64,000 nt of DNA from Thermothielavioides terrestris NRRL 8126. Taxonomy: Eukaryota; Ascomycota; Sordariomycetes; Sordariales; Chaetomiaceae. Below are positions 11,817 to 23,206 of this stretch, in pieces. Position 1 is the stretch's first letter. The number at the start of each line of letters is the position of its first letter. A program made the translations under genes and the position numbers. The notes beneath the pieces are model-generated. The model searched no databases. It saw only the letters and a list, made by a program, of their open reading frames with translations, and was not told the DNA's origin. The stretch lies in the NCBI RefSeq assembly GCF_000226115.1, contig NC_016457.1, forward strand, positions 3,472,001 through 3,536,000. Reading direction: 5' to 3'.

Positions 11817-12136
11817 CAAATCGACGATGTTGCTAGTGTGGTTGAAGAGGCTGGAAATGCAGATTTGATGGAAAATGCAGAATTGGCTAAAAAGCTCAAG
11901 GATATAGTTGAACAACTCAAATACTGCCCGCCTTGACCGCCTACTGCGCGCCCTAGCCTCGGAGTCGGCAAGTCATATGACATTGTCTTATCGATAAACC
12001 GTCTTATCGATAAGGATCTCTTCCGAACAACGCCAAATAACTATAGCTTTAACTAGTTATATCCGTCTTTGCAAATGCCCTCTCCTTTGGTAAGCAACGT
12101 GGCAATTGACCGTTTGGATCTCTTAACAGTTCCTTT

Positions 12137-12270
12137 CGCGATTCTTGTTGTGATATATCAGCTAGGGCGCGTGGTGACGCTCACTGTAAGATTTTGGTGG
12201 GGGACGCACGGGCAACTCGGGGTGCCTTGTAAGACTAATCGATCTGCATTGTAATTCTAATGGGGTCGTT
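12137..12270 (-). repeat. Right terminal inverted repeat
   Basis: Inverse partner of 11683-11816. It ends in TAATGGGGTCG, the complement of the left terminus. Confidence 0.65.
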
Positions 12271-12737
12271 CGGGAGACTACCTAGGCATGCCGATCCCAA
12301 CATTGCATCTGCCGTGATTGGTGCTTTCTAATCCAGGCTTGAGCGGGGGAGGAGGTCTCCTACCCAATCAGAGAGCGGGCATTACCAAGTGCCGAACACG
12401 TGTATGTTTGCCAAGCTCGTGGTTGCTGCGTGGCCACTCATTGGACAATTGGCTTCTCTTTGTGTTTGACAGGTTTGTTACCACAGTACACGGACAGTTC
12501 GGCAGGCACCTCACCAAAGGTATTCTGTACCGGCGTTCAGAGCTTGAAACCTGGAACACAGTCATAAATTTTCCAGTTACCGCACGCCAGCTCCCTGTTT
12601 GTGGCTTTCGTACGGGAGAAATAGAGGTTAAAATCAAAAGGTAGTCTAGTCATTGGTCGCTTGTTAGAGCAATTCAATGGGTGAGACACAGCCCTCAGCC
12701 CCAGCATCAGGTAGGTAATTTACCGAACGTGCTACCT

Positions 12738-12773
12738 GCCGCAAGCAGTCTCCGCGCCGCAAGCAGTCTCCGC
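12738..12773. repeat. 18-bp tandem duplication
   Basis: GCCGCAAGCAGTCTCCGC occurs twice head to tail without mismatch. Confidence 0.8.
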
Positions 12774-13037
12774 GAAATTAGTCTTGGCGGGACCTCTTTA
12801 GCCATCAGCCCGCGTTTTCCGGACCGATGGACTAACTCCACGAACTATCTGATTGCGCCTTGGCGGGGTATTGAGCGGGGGGCCCTACCTCCTGCCTGTT
12901 CAGGCACCGAGACGCGGATTCGGGTCAATGTGTCGAGGTTGTGCTTACCTCTGCTTGATCAAGTCTGGCATGCAAGCCTCCCATGTACCTGGATTCTCTG
13001 CTTGAAGAATGCTCAGGTAGTCCTTGAGTGGCTATAG

Positions 13038-13089
13038 CCAATGAAAGCTCGTATCTCCATCATGCCAACCAGCTGAACTCGCCATTGGG
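13038..13089. promoter_or_regulatory. Two CCAAT boxes upstream of the metal transporter
   Basis: CCAAT on the plus strand at 13038-13042 and in reverse (ATTGG) at 13085-13089, about 175-225 bp before the ATG. In aspergilli the CCAAT-binding complex with HapX controls vacuolar iron storage genes of this class; that link is inference here. Confidence 0.3.
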
Positions 13090-13262
13090 CTCGTAGAGCA
13101 GGAGAGTACAAGACCATGAAATCTCGTCCTGAAAAGCTTGATTGCGACCTTCTGTATTCCCGGATGCAGATATCGCGTGCCCATCATTCCATCATTTTTT
13201 TTTTTCCCTGTGAGCGGACGCGAGAGCTGCTTCTCCTCCGCACCGCCCAATTCTGCCTCACC

Positions 13263-14315
13263 ATGTCGCAACAATGGCATTCCCTTTTGGCACGGCTCGG
13301 GCTGCAGCCATCGAGCGCCCGCCGGCATGGTTCCTCGGCGAACCTGGAGGCGCTCCCTCTCTACTCGGCCGTGCCGGCTTCGAGCGAAGCGTCCTCCCCA
13401 ACAGTGACAAACCCCCTTAGCGAAATGGGTAACGACCATCTCGGAGATCTGGCTCACCAGTCGCCATCACCACATTGCCGGGGCTTCTTCCTACTCCCGA
13501 CGCTGTCGCGCTTCCTCGCCGACTTTACGCTCGGCTTTGCCGACGGCCTAACGGTGCCCTTTGCCTTGACGGCGGGCCTCTCATCGCTCGGCCAGACCGA
13601 CACGGTCATCTACGCCGGCATGGCCGAGATCTGCGCCGGCAGCATCAGCATGGGCATTGGCGGCTACCTGTCTGCGCGCGGTGAGGTGACGGCTGCTGCT
13701 TCTGCGGCGGCGGCGGCGGCGGTGGCAACGGACGCTGAAGGCTACAAATCCGAAGAGGATGTTGTTGGCGAGGAAGAGAAGGGCGTCCCCCACGACGTGG
13801 TGGCGGACTACCTCGACCCGCTCGAGCTGCCCCACGAACTGCACGAGGCCGTAATCCGGCATATCCGTGAGAGCCCCGCCACAATGGAGGCTCTGCTAGA
13901 AAGGCGATCGGGCAGCGCAGGGCTGAATGGCGAGGACGAAGCCAACGAGGACGAGAGGTTGCCGTCGCCCCTCATGGCCGGGTTAACTGTAGCGCTGGGC
14001 TACCTGGTCGGCGGCATGCTCCCGTTGTTCCCTTACTTCTTGGTGAACCAAGTCAAGGACGGGTTGGTGTGGAGTTTTGGGGTGTGCGCCGTGGCTCTGT
14101 TTGTTTTTGGTTTCTGCAAGCATCTCGCGCTGAGCGGCCAGCAGCCACGGTCGGGCGGCGAGACGGGCAGGCGGGTGCGTTGGAAAGATTTGAGACGCAG
14201 TGCTTGGGAGGGCGCGCAAATGGTGATTTTGGGAAGCGTGGCCGCGCTGGCCGCGGTGTTATGTGTACGAGCGTTTGAGGGTTTCAGAGGAGGCCAGAGT
14301 GCGCAGGCCTCATGA
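13263..14315 (+). CDS. ccc1: Vacuolar iron/manganese transporter, CCC1/VIT1 family
   Basis: A single exon of 350 residues starting at 13263 (TCACCATGTC context); an upstream in-frame ATG at 13116 would only add a leader without conserved features. The first membrane segment holds the family hallmark FTLGFADGLTVPFALTAGLSSLG, followed by AEICAGSISMGIGGYLSARGE. A long acidic cytosolic stretch (residues ~150-230, ending HELHEAVIRHIRESPATMEALLER) corresponds to the metal-binding helices of the family. Three further membrane segments follow (LTVALGYLVGGMLPLFPYFLV, SFGVCAVALFVFGFCKH, MVILGSVAALAAVLCV). Members move cytosolic Fe2+/Mn2+ into the vacuole for storage and detoxification. A poly-Ala run (~AAASAAAAAA) lies in the loop. 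The gene ends 200 bp before the copia element. Confidence 0.9.
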   Translation: MSQQWHSLLARLGLQPSSARRHGSSANLEALPLYSAVPASSEASSPTVTNPLSEMGNDHLGDLAHQSPSPHCRGFFLLPTLSRFLADFTLGFADGLTVPFALTAGLSSLGQTDTVIYAGMAEICAGSISMGIGGYLSARGEVTAAASAAAAAAVATDAEGYKSEEDVVGEEEKGVPHDVVADYLDPLELPHELHEAVIRHIRESPATMEALLERRSGSAGLNGEDEANEDERLPSPLMAGLTVALGYLVGGMLPLFPYFLVNQVKDGLVWSFGVCAVALFVFGFCKHLALSGQQPRSGGETGRRVRWKDLRRSAWEGAQMVILGSVAALAAVLCVRAFEGFRGGQSAQAS

Positions 14316-14518
14316 GCAGCCTGGAGGCAAGCGAATACATATTCCAAGTGCCTTGGTGATTGAATCCCCACTAGACGAATGACCCTAGCTCTGAGCCGGA
14401 ATATTTGCCAGGAATGAGACATAGAGACGTGTTGAGCGATTGCTTACCCAGGTCGCTGAGTAGTCTTCCAGGTTTCACTTGTATACATTTGATGTTGCGA
14501 CTATGGCAGACTAGATCG

Positions 14519-14736
14519 TGACAGAGCTACTGCGCTGGATGAAGACAATGAAGCTATCACGAAGTGCCTGATATATAGAGATGGTGATCAACGATGATGT
14601 TGTTCGTTGTATTGATCAAAGTGTGTATAGGAGAGGGCTACTCTAGGCATCTAGATCTGTAGCTCTGGTAGATCCTAATTACGGTAGTACGGCCTATGGG
14701 TGCCGAGCCCCCGGTATTGAGGCCTAGGTTCTAATA
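14519..14736 (-). repeat. 3' LTR of the copia element
   Basis: 218 bp. It differs from the other LTR at 16 positions by my count, all transitions. The outer end TGACAG is intact; the inner end CTAATA corresponds to CTGACA in the partner. Confidence 0.92.
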
Positions 14737-17700
14737 TACCCCCCTAGGTCGAGCTATAGCTCTAGCCTGTTTACTATATTCGACAATCTTAATGCTATTA
14801 CTATCCTCTTGATCTTCCTAATTCGGTTGTTCTATAGTATTAAGGTCTTTCTATCGCCTAGATCCTTCTAGGTACTTACCTATCTTAATTCTATATACTT
14901 AGGTAGTAAACTAAACCTTCTTCTTAGCTATAGCTACTAGCTTATTTACTAGTTATTCCTTCTTATATACCTAGTTGGTATATAGTTCGATTAGATGCTT
15001 AATATCGATTAGATTATATATAGCAATGAACCGCTTATAAAGCTCTAAGCTTAGCGTCTTTGTTAGGCTATTTACTAGTATTTCCTTAGAAGGTATATAT
15101 TCTACTTTAATCCTCCTATTCTATACTTTCTAATATAGCTAGTAGTTATAGATATTGATATACTACAACTTAGTTTATAGAGTAGCTACTTTAGCTATAA
15201 TTAGCCTAATTGTTTAGCGGTTGTTATATTGAATCGAAAGGTGGTAGTCGTTTAGTTCAATCAATAGCTCCTTTAATAGGCGTTATAGGAATATACCTTC
15301 CTTAGCTATCTACGCTAGGGTAAGGAGTTCTACCTCTATAGTTGATATAGTAACAATGTCTTATTTACTAGTATACTACGCGATAAGCCTATTGAATAGT
15401 ATAATAGTATAACCTTATAAGCTTTTATAGTTGTAGTTATTATCGGCGAAGCTAGTATCGCTAGCTATAATTAGGATATCGCCGTTGCCTAGTTGGAGAG
15501 CTAGGAACTATATCTTATAGAAGTAATATAGCACTTTATTGGCTATCCTATAGTGTTCTAGTCTAGGATTCTAATTGAACTATATAAGCTATAACGTTGT
15601 AAAGACGATATTTAGCTATATATTGATGGCTATATATAGGATAGAGCTAATCTTCCTTTAATATAGGCCTACTGAACCGTTGGTTATAATCTCTAAGTAT
15701 AGGAGTAGTTCCTTTGTATTTATAGGTGTTTTCTCTTTCTTCTAGTCTTATACAAGCTAATAGATCTTCTTGATATATACCATTTAGCTAAACTATACTA
15801 GGCGCTTTATTCGATTGTAGTAGACCTCTATTCTAAGGAACTAGTATAGGTTATCGCCGTTTATAAGTTTATAATAGGCTCTTAGGCTATTAATCAGTTC
15901 TTCTATATATTTATAGTCTCTTTTATAGTATACAAAGACAATCTTATCAATGTAGAAGAAGATGATAATGCCTTTGTTTGTTATAATATAGGGTTCTTAA
16001 AGCACTGCTTAGAAACCTAGGTTCTCTAGTATAGCTGTTAGTGCCCTTTGCTAGAGGAGAGGCAACTGCTATAGGCTATATAGAGCCTTCTTTAGCTTTA
16101 ATACTGTTTTAGGTTTATAGTAGCTTTAGGGTATCTATATAAAGATATTCTTATCGATCTCTATATTTATAAATACATTGACTATATTAAATTGCTTTAG
16201 TTTAAAGTTAAACTATACTATAGTTGCGAGGACTGTTCTAAACAATCGTATAGCTAGCGTTGCTATATAGTTCTCTTCTATTAAGGTCTTCTATTGTTAA
16301 TTGCCTTAGACAATGAGTTTCACCTTATATTTAATAAGGTACTCTGTTTTATTGAGCTTATAGACGTATACCTATATACTATTGAGGATTTGGTTGCCCT
16401 TAATTTAATCGTTGTAATAGCTAACCTTCTCCTAGGATTGTTTGATCTTATAGCTATATAGGTGATTGTATTTAGCCTCTAGGAAAAGCTCTTTTAGTAG
16501 ATGGTTTTTAAGATCTATATACTATTTCGGCTTTAGTAGCAATTGTAACTAGTAGATAGTGCTTAGCTTATTCACTTACTTTAGCCAGGCGACTTTCTTA
16601 TAAATAAGCTTTCTTTCTTCTTCCTTCTATTTAGCTAGGCGGGTTATCTTCTTGATTAGGCGCTTAGCTTCTGCCTTTACGCCTAGTGTTTTTATATAGA
16701 AGGCTACCTACTATAGTTTAAACTAGTATTTAGCCTCTGTTCTAAACGTATTAGAAGCGCTCTCCCTCTGTTTAGAGGAACGTAGTAGTAATGATAATAA
16801 GCTAACAAAGGCTACTACTATAAGTATAGCTAGTGGTATTAATAGTAGTGTTAGGTATAGGAATTTAAAGAAGGTTCTAGAGGTATTGCCCTTGACTACA
16901 ATAGTATCTAGAGCTTCTTTAGTAGTGGTAATTACTTCTATTTGTTTAGTCTTTAATAGCGTACCTATCGTTATAGTAGGCTTCTCTTCTTTAGCCTCTT
17001 CTTCCTCTACTATAGGCAATAGTTCATTATTACCTTTGTAATTGGTATTATCTATATACCTAGCTTAAAGCTAGTACTTTAGCTCTTTAAAGTCTATTTA
17101 GGTAAGGCTTTAAACGATTTTATACTTATCGCTAGAGAACACTTACCTTTTGTTAAAGATGATATTATAGGTATAAACCACCTAGTTAGTAGATAGGTTC
17201 TAAATACGATAGATATTTAAGAAGTTGTATCCAATAAAATACCTGACCTATGCTCTTAGTCGAAGTCGCTCTAAGCGCTTCTACTTCTTCTTTATAGTAT
17301 CTGTTATTACAAATGCCTTGTAACTATAGACCTTTAGGTAGCCTTGGTATAGCTTGTGCTCTAATACGTTAAGACCGTCTCTAATGGCTAAGGAGCTATA
17401 AAAACACTCTAGTAGCGTTCTCTATTCGGTAGTTAACTAGGGTATTCTGTTATATAGATATACTGCTACTCTAGTAATCTCTAGCTATAGTTGTTATAGT
17501 AACTTTATACTATTAGCTATTGCTTTAGCCTTCTCTTTAATTATATCCCCTAAGCGCTTAGCGCTACTATTCTAGGTAGGGGTGTTAGGTATAGAGGGCT
17601 CTATCTTAATACCTTGCTTATATACCTAGTTGGTGATAATACTTGCCTAGGTAAACTCGTTGTTATACTTTAGAACTTTGATCTATAGTTTATACTACGT

Positions 17701-20505
17701 TTTAAAGAACTATATAAAGTATTTGATAGCTATTAAGATGCTAGCCGCCTTACGGTCGTATAGGTAGTAATCCTATATAAGATCTAAGTAACGGTCGGTC
17801 GCTAAGAGTAGGTATTTAAAGTGCTATCGGCCTTCTTTATAGGGGTATAGATCTAGGGCGATCCTATCGCCTAGGCTAAAGTCGAATAGCCTTAGTATCT
17901 AGCTAGGGCAGCGTTTTACCTTGCTAAGGCTATAGCCATTATACTTAATGGCTAGGATGCCTTTGATTTAGCCTCCTTTTAAATAGTTGACGAAGTGTTC
18001 TAGTGTTTTAGGGCCTATATAGCTAAGGCGTAGGTGCTACATTATAGCATCTACTATACTCTTTATACGCCTTATAATATATTTGAGTTTCTATATTTTG
18101 ATTATAAAGGCTATAGGCGTATAGTCCTCTAATATATACTCGAGGACGTATTGTTGGTAAAGCTTGGTAGTGTATTTAAGGAGGGAGTGATTGTACTATC
18201 TAAGAGGGTAGTTCGGTTTGCTCTATAGGCTATTATCCTACTAGATCCCTTGCTAGTTGAGTTATTCTAGCGATACGATGTTGTAGGCGAACGTTAGGCA
18301 ATATATAACGTTGTGTAGTATAATGATTACGATACCTTCGTTGTTTTGTAGTTTGATATCTATCTTGCTATAACCCTTGATCTGAATAGAGTACTCGCTT
18401 GCCTAGACGTACTTATTAGGCGTTGCTAGCTATAGAGGGCGTTTGAACTTACTAAGGTAGTTAGCGATATAAATAGTTGACTTTAAATCTAGGATTACTA
18501 AGTTGATTAGGGGATACGATTCTCCTATTTAGTATATTGCTTAGATCGCTATAAAGCTCGTTAAGCATTTGCTTATAGCTTACTATATATATTTGTAAGC
18601 TATTTAATAGCTAAATAGAGCGATGTTGCTTAGTCTACTTAGAGGGGTAGTATTGTTATTTGATTTATTTAGAGCTATACTTGGCTTCTACTTAGCCTCG
18701 ACGGTATTGTGCCCTACGCTTTAGTGTTTAGGAGCAACGCTTAGCTTTTAAGCGATCTAATTGGCATTGTGCCTATTAGTATAGTGTTTAGTGCTTTAGC
18801 TAGTATTATACTAATTAGTATAGTCTTGATCCTAGTGTTTAATACTTATATTTTATACCTATTGATATAATGCTATCTAATTCGATGGCTAGGCCTGAAC
18901 TATAGCTAGTTAATGTGATTTATCGCCTCTATCGCTCTTAGAGTTGTAGTTGATTATAGTTTTAGACCTCTTTATATAGAGCCTATTTACTTTAGCTTAT
19001 AGAGAGGAATTGCTCCTTAGCTTTGCTTCTATATATGCCTTGACGTGAGGTTTAGCTTTCTAGCTATCTAGTGTATTCTCTAGATATAAGTAGTAATATA
19101 GCTCGATAATATAGAAGTAGTTGTAAATATAGTACCTAGGTGTGTCTAAGGACTATACTATAGGAATAGTGGGCGTAGGAGCTATACTAAGCTTCTATTT
19201 AGCCTATAATCCTTCGCCTTTAGCTCCCTCTTTATAAGAGCCCTAATAGGTATAGTTACCCTATTCTTCTTAGTAGTCAGTAGTATTGTTCTCTTTCTTA
19301 TAGGCTCTATATATTATAAAGGAGCCTTTGCTAACGTAATTAGGAGCTTTCTCGAAGAATGGTTTAGCACCTTTGTAGACCGTTGTAGCGATATCTCTAA
19401 ACCTAAGCCTCTTGATCCGATTTATCTAGTTCGTCTAGTAGTGCGAGACGAATATTAGGATAGGGTTTATAAGGGCCTATATTAGTTTAGTGAACTAGAT
19501 ACTTAGATCCTTAGCCTTAGTAAGCCCTTAGGTAGTCGATTTATCTATTAGGTTCTCCTATTTGACGATCTACCTCTTGAACTTAGTGGCTTTTATATAT
19601 ATGTTCCTAAGGTATTTAAGTATATTGAGGTAGGTTTAGAGGCGTGTTTAAAGCTCGAGTTCAGTCTCTATAGTAGGTTTTATAATCTTTTTAAGGTTAT
19701 AGTACTATATTCGAAGGGAGCAGCCCTTTAAGAAGTATATAGTACAGTAGTTCGCTAATACGATAGTAGTTATAAAGTGCTTTATCTAGTTAAGCTAGTG
19801 ACATTGGAGCTTATACTTCTAGTTGTAGTTATTACACTCTTTATAAATTATAGCGACGAACGTAGTAATATTGCTTTTAAGCTCCTTTTTAAGGGCCTTA
19901 TATACCTCCTAGTTAGTTATATTAAGCGACTCTACTATAGGTAGAGGTCTATAGCTATAGCGCTGTTCGTTGACCAAGTAGTTGTCGTTATTATAAGTAT
20001 AGTAGCTAGGCGTGGTAACGGATCAGTGGTCTTGGTAGTCGTTGTTATAGGGCGGTTGATCACCTAGATCGCTAGCTTCTACGTTAGGAGTACGATCGTA
20101 GGCTTCGTCGCAAGGTTTATAGCGAGGCGCATTGTATACCTCCTAGGCTATATAGCGAGCTTTGGCCTCCTCAATATCCTTTAGTTCGATAAGGTAGGCT
20201 CGGAGCTTCTGATTAATATACTCCTAGGTCGTATTATAAACGTCAACGCTCTCTAGGGTAGGGCAGAGGCGCTCCTCCTTATCCTCAAAGTAATCTATAA
20301 GTTCGTAGTATATAGCTTTGTTAATAAACTAGCGATACTAAGGCACCTAGTTATTAGGGCTCGCTAGGATAATATCAACCTTTATATTGGCCTTGGAAGA
20401 TATAGTGGTTGTTCAAGGGTATTACTAAGGGATTTTTGTTGATCGTTATATATAGAGCTATATAGTGTTGTTTAACGGGTTTTCGAGGTAAATAAGACTC
20501 TTAAT

Positions 20506-20723
20506 TGACAGAGCTATTACGCTAGATAAAGACAATGAAGCTATTACGAAGTGCCTGATATATAGAGATAGTGATCAACGATGGTGTTGTTCGTTGTATT
20601 GATCAAAGTGTGTGTAGGAGAGGGCTACTCTGGGCATCTAGATCTGTGGCTCTGGTGGATCCTAATTACGGCAGTACGGCCCGTGGGTGCCGAGCCCCCG
20701 GTATTGAGGCCTAGGTTCTGACA
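20506..20723 (-). repeat. 5' LTR of the copia element
   Basis: 218 bp, bounded by TGACAG and CTGACA on the plus strand (TGTCAG...CTGTCA on the coding strand), followed by the target duplication GATCG at 20724-20728. Confidence 0.92.
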
Positions 20724-23206
20724 GATCGAATGTGAGGGCGCCCTCCGTGGCCTAAAGGCTAAAGGGAACCTCGAAAGTCCACCCCCAGCGCTATGAACCG
20801 CATCCATGGTGAATCAGCCCGTATTCGTCGAAGATATAGAGGAGCCACTTACAACTAGGACATCATGCTCAGGAATGAATTGTACGGCACCTTTGCGCAA
20901 GTGGACGATGTTCCGTCCTGGCGCGGTTGCTGTGACGGATCAGGGGGTGAAGATTCCGGAGTCCCCGGCCACTGAACGAGCCAACTGATGTTCGATATCG
21001 ATTTTCAATCCAACTGACGCTGAGGACTCGGTTCCTCCCATCTCTGTCCGGCGTAAGCCTCTTAATGTCGTATCAGGGTTTGCGATACAGGGCAAGCCAT
21101 AATTCCAAATCAATGGACCAGCCTAAATCCTTTTAGCTCTTCCACGAAGACCGAAGGAATGCATCGCCAGGGTCAGATCTTGCAGTAAATCGTCCCTGAG
21201 GGAGCGGCCCGAACCGAGCATCAGGTGCCACGTGTGTACATGGGGAGTCAAATGCGGTGCTCGTGGACTGAGCGGGGCCGGGGGTGTGCATACGTTACCA
21301 CCTGCAAAGTGAGTACTACATTCCACTACATCCGCTGGAGTCAGTTTAAACCCCCATTTTCGGGGGGGAGGCCGGCGCAACGTTGGAGCCGCTCCGGCGA
21401 GAACCGCGGGAAAGGCGGGTCATAATACTGAAGTAGATCCATACTGCCGCGCGCAACACAACCAGGGGGAGAGGTCGGATTAGGAGCATTGTATGCTGCA
21501 GTGCACTTGACATGCCAGGAGCAGGTTGAGCGTGACCCGTGAAACCATCAGGTTCTGCTTCGAGACAGCGTCTCCACGCCCAAATACTCGGCACAGGGGT
21601 GTACTGTTGTATTCGCGCGATGGATGCAAGAGCCGTCCGTAACAAGCGGGAAATGGGCCCTCCCTCTAGCCATGCAGTGTATGTACGCAGTAAAGTAGTG
21701 GACAACTGAAAATTAAGCTTTGCCAAGCCTGTTGGAACCGGTGAGCAGGGCCTCCTGGGGAATATTTGGGGGCCGGTTTGAACGAGGAGACAGCCGAGGA
21801 GTTTAAGCACACATCTGAGCAACGCACGCCAAACCGGGGTCTCAAACAAGTACCTGAGTTACGGAACTATATTCCGTACACTGCTGTACTCGGTATATCA
21901 GTCTGTAGCCGGAAACATTTTCCGCGAAATATCTGAACGGGGCCAAATCACGTGTAATTGCACCCATTCAGTCGCTGCGCACATCCATGATCCTGATGAA
22001 GCGCCCATCTGGCAGTCAGCCTCCAGGTTGTTCGCCGAGACCGCAACGCAATGCATTGCCAAGAGATAACGGCGGCAGGGGTGTTGAGCGATAAGGCCAA
22101 CCCACCCAAACAGCTGACTGACCAAGCTGGGAGGGCTTTGTCGCGTCAGATAAGCCATTACATTTCGCTTGAGGTGGGCATTTGTCACGAGCGTTATTTT
22201 GTTCTGTCCATACCTGAGGTTGTCCGGCAACCGAGCGAACCAGGGGTCGCTGAAGTGCACTGGTTCGTAGAGCGTGCGTTCAACTGCTGGTCCGTGCTGA
22301 ATAATCTTAGGGCTGCATGCATGCTGCCATGGCATCCTGGGCATCCAAGCTCGCACAGCAGCATTAAGTTGCTGGGGGGGTTGCCTCGATGTGACACATT
22401 TGTCTTGCGATCCGCTTGTCGCGACGTTGGGAACACCACGTTGGGAAACCACGCGTCGGCAGCCTTTCGGCCGCAAGCTCTTATCATAGCGATGCACCAA
22501 ACCATTTGCGATTGGCCGGATAACCATCTTAGGTTTCCGTTTTGGGACACCCAATGGTCTCACCCTCCAACACCCACATCGGACACGCTTGAGCGCTCCC
22601 GTATCGAGGCGATGTGTGGAATGTTTTACTCAGGGAGTCCCCTGTGTGGCACCCGCTGCCGCATGTTCATCCCCATGGAACCGCAGATTACCGGACTCGC
22701 GGTGGGATAGTCACATTCGCTGACCCGGATCGCGTCGCGCCAGAGATGAACTCGGTACCCCCACCGGCGCCGTGAGGGTGGTTCTTTGGGCGGGCCCACT
22801 GATAAGGTCACCCAGCCGCGCTCGCCCAAACCGCATGCGACCCCCCAACCAAGAAAGAAGGAACGCTGGAGGAGGGATGGAAGAGCTGAGCATGGCGCAC
22901 GGTCTTATCAGTCTGCAGCACGGCGAGCGAGGGGAGCTTCCCCCTCGGCCCTGATTGAGCTCCCGCCTGGTGGCAGGCTATTTGACCCTGCCGATCCCAT
23001 CCCGTCTCGGCCGCGGCCAGCATCTGCAGTGCAGTCTCAGAGCTTCTCTTGACCACCTGACTGGCTCGACACGACAGGCGCGAACGCCTGCGCGAGAAAC
23101 CGAACAACATCAGAAGCACGACGCCAACCAGAGGTCATCTGCTTGCCTGCAGGTCGCCGTCAATTCGAACCGCCGCGAAGGGCCTGCTCCTCCTGGACCC
23201 GCCACC
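20724..23206. other. Long intergenic region upstream of the ammonium transporter
   Basis: About 2.5 kb. Base composition returns to normal right after the target duplication. Overlapping ORFs on both strands at 21.9-22.7 kb (about 220 codons each) have no motif, no biased third positions and no obvious splice partners. The last 500 bp hold the transporter promoter with two GATAAG sites. Confidence 0.5.
22801..22919. promoter_or_regulatory. Paired GATAAG sites, likely AreA/NIT2 binding region
   Basis: GATAAG on the plus strand at 22801-22806 and on the minus strand (CTTATC) at 22914-22919, 290-405 bp before the ammonium transporter ATG. The nitrogen regulators AreA/NIT2 bind HGATAR motifs, often in pairs, and activate ammonium permease genes when nitrogen is poor. 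The sites are seen; the regulation is inferred. Confidence 0.5.

Larger units (their letters stand above)
11683..12270. mobile_element. Non-autonomous DNA transposon-like element (long TIRs)
   Basis: The left end 11683-11816 and the reverse complement of 12137-12270 align along about 134 bp. Both begin CGACCCCATTA and share GCCCGTGCG, CCCACCAAAA, GAGCGTCACCACGC and ACAAGAATCGC, with roughly one mismatch in four and a few indels. Between the arms is ~320 bp with a 46-codon frame (11796-11936, ending ELAKKLKDIVEQLKYCPP), possibly the relic of a longer coding region, and a doubled GTCTTATCGATAA at 11985-12014. A target-site duplication could not be fixed because the outermost bases have diverged. 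The structure fits a MITE or foldback element; the superfamily is unknown. Confidence 0.65.
11006..13262. other. Intergenic region holding an inverted-repeat element
   Basis: The divergent region between the phosphoesterase and the vacuolar metal transporter. Besides the element at 11683-12270 and a small tandem duplication at 12738-12773, no gene was recognised; the remaining ORFs are short and lack motifs. Confidence 0.55.
14519..20723 (-). mobile_element. Ty1/copia LTR retrotransposon, full length, heavily RIP-mutated
   Basis: A 6205-bp element with 218-bp LTRs at both ends and the 5-bp target duplication GATCG on each side (14514-14518, 20724-20728). The coding strand is minus. Translating it through stop codons gives integrase text near 17870-17390 (GDRIALDLYPYKEGR, KYLLLATDRY, DYYLYDRKAAS), reverse transcriptase near 16120-15930 (LKLKKALYSL... 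GIIIFFYIDKIVF, a decayed YVDD box) and RNase H near 15475-15440 (IIASDTSFAD). The order INT-RT-RNase H defines copia rather than gypsy. A purine tract AGGGGGGTA abuts the 3' LTR (left end). The interior is AT-rich, very rich in TA and poor in CA/TG, with stops throughout every frame. It is not expected to make any protein. Confidence 0.93.

Noticed and set aside
16723..17019. 98-codon minus-strand ORF in the AT-rich island
   Set aside because: It is a stop-free remnant inside the RIP-mutated copia element, not a gene.
21898..22710. Two overlapping ~220-codon ORFs on opposite strands
   Set aside because: Neither has family motifs, signal sequence or codon bias; probably stop-poor intergenic DNA.
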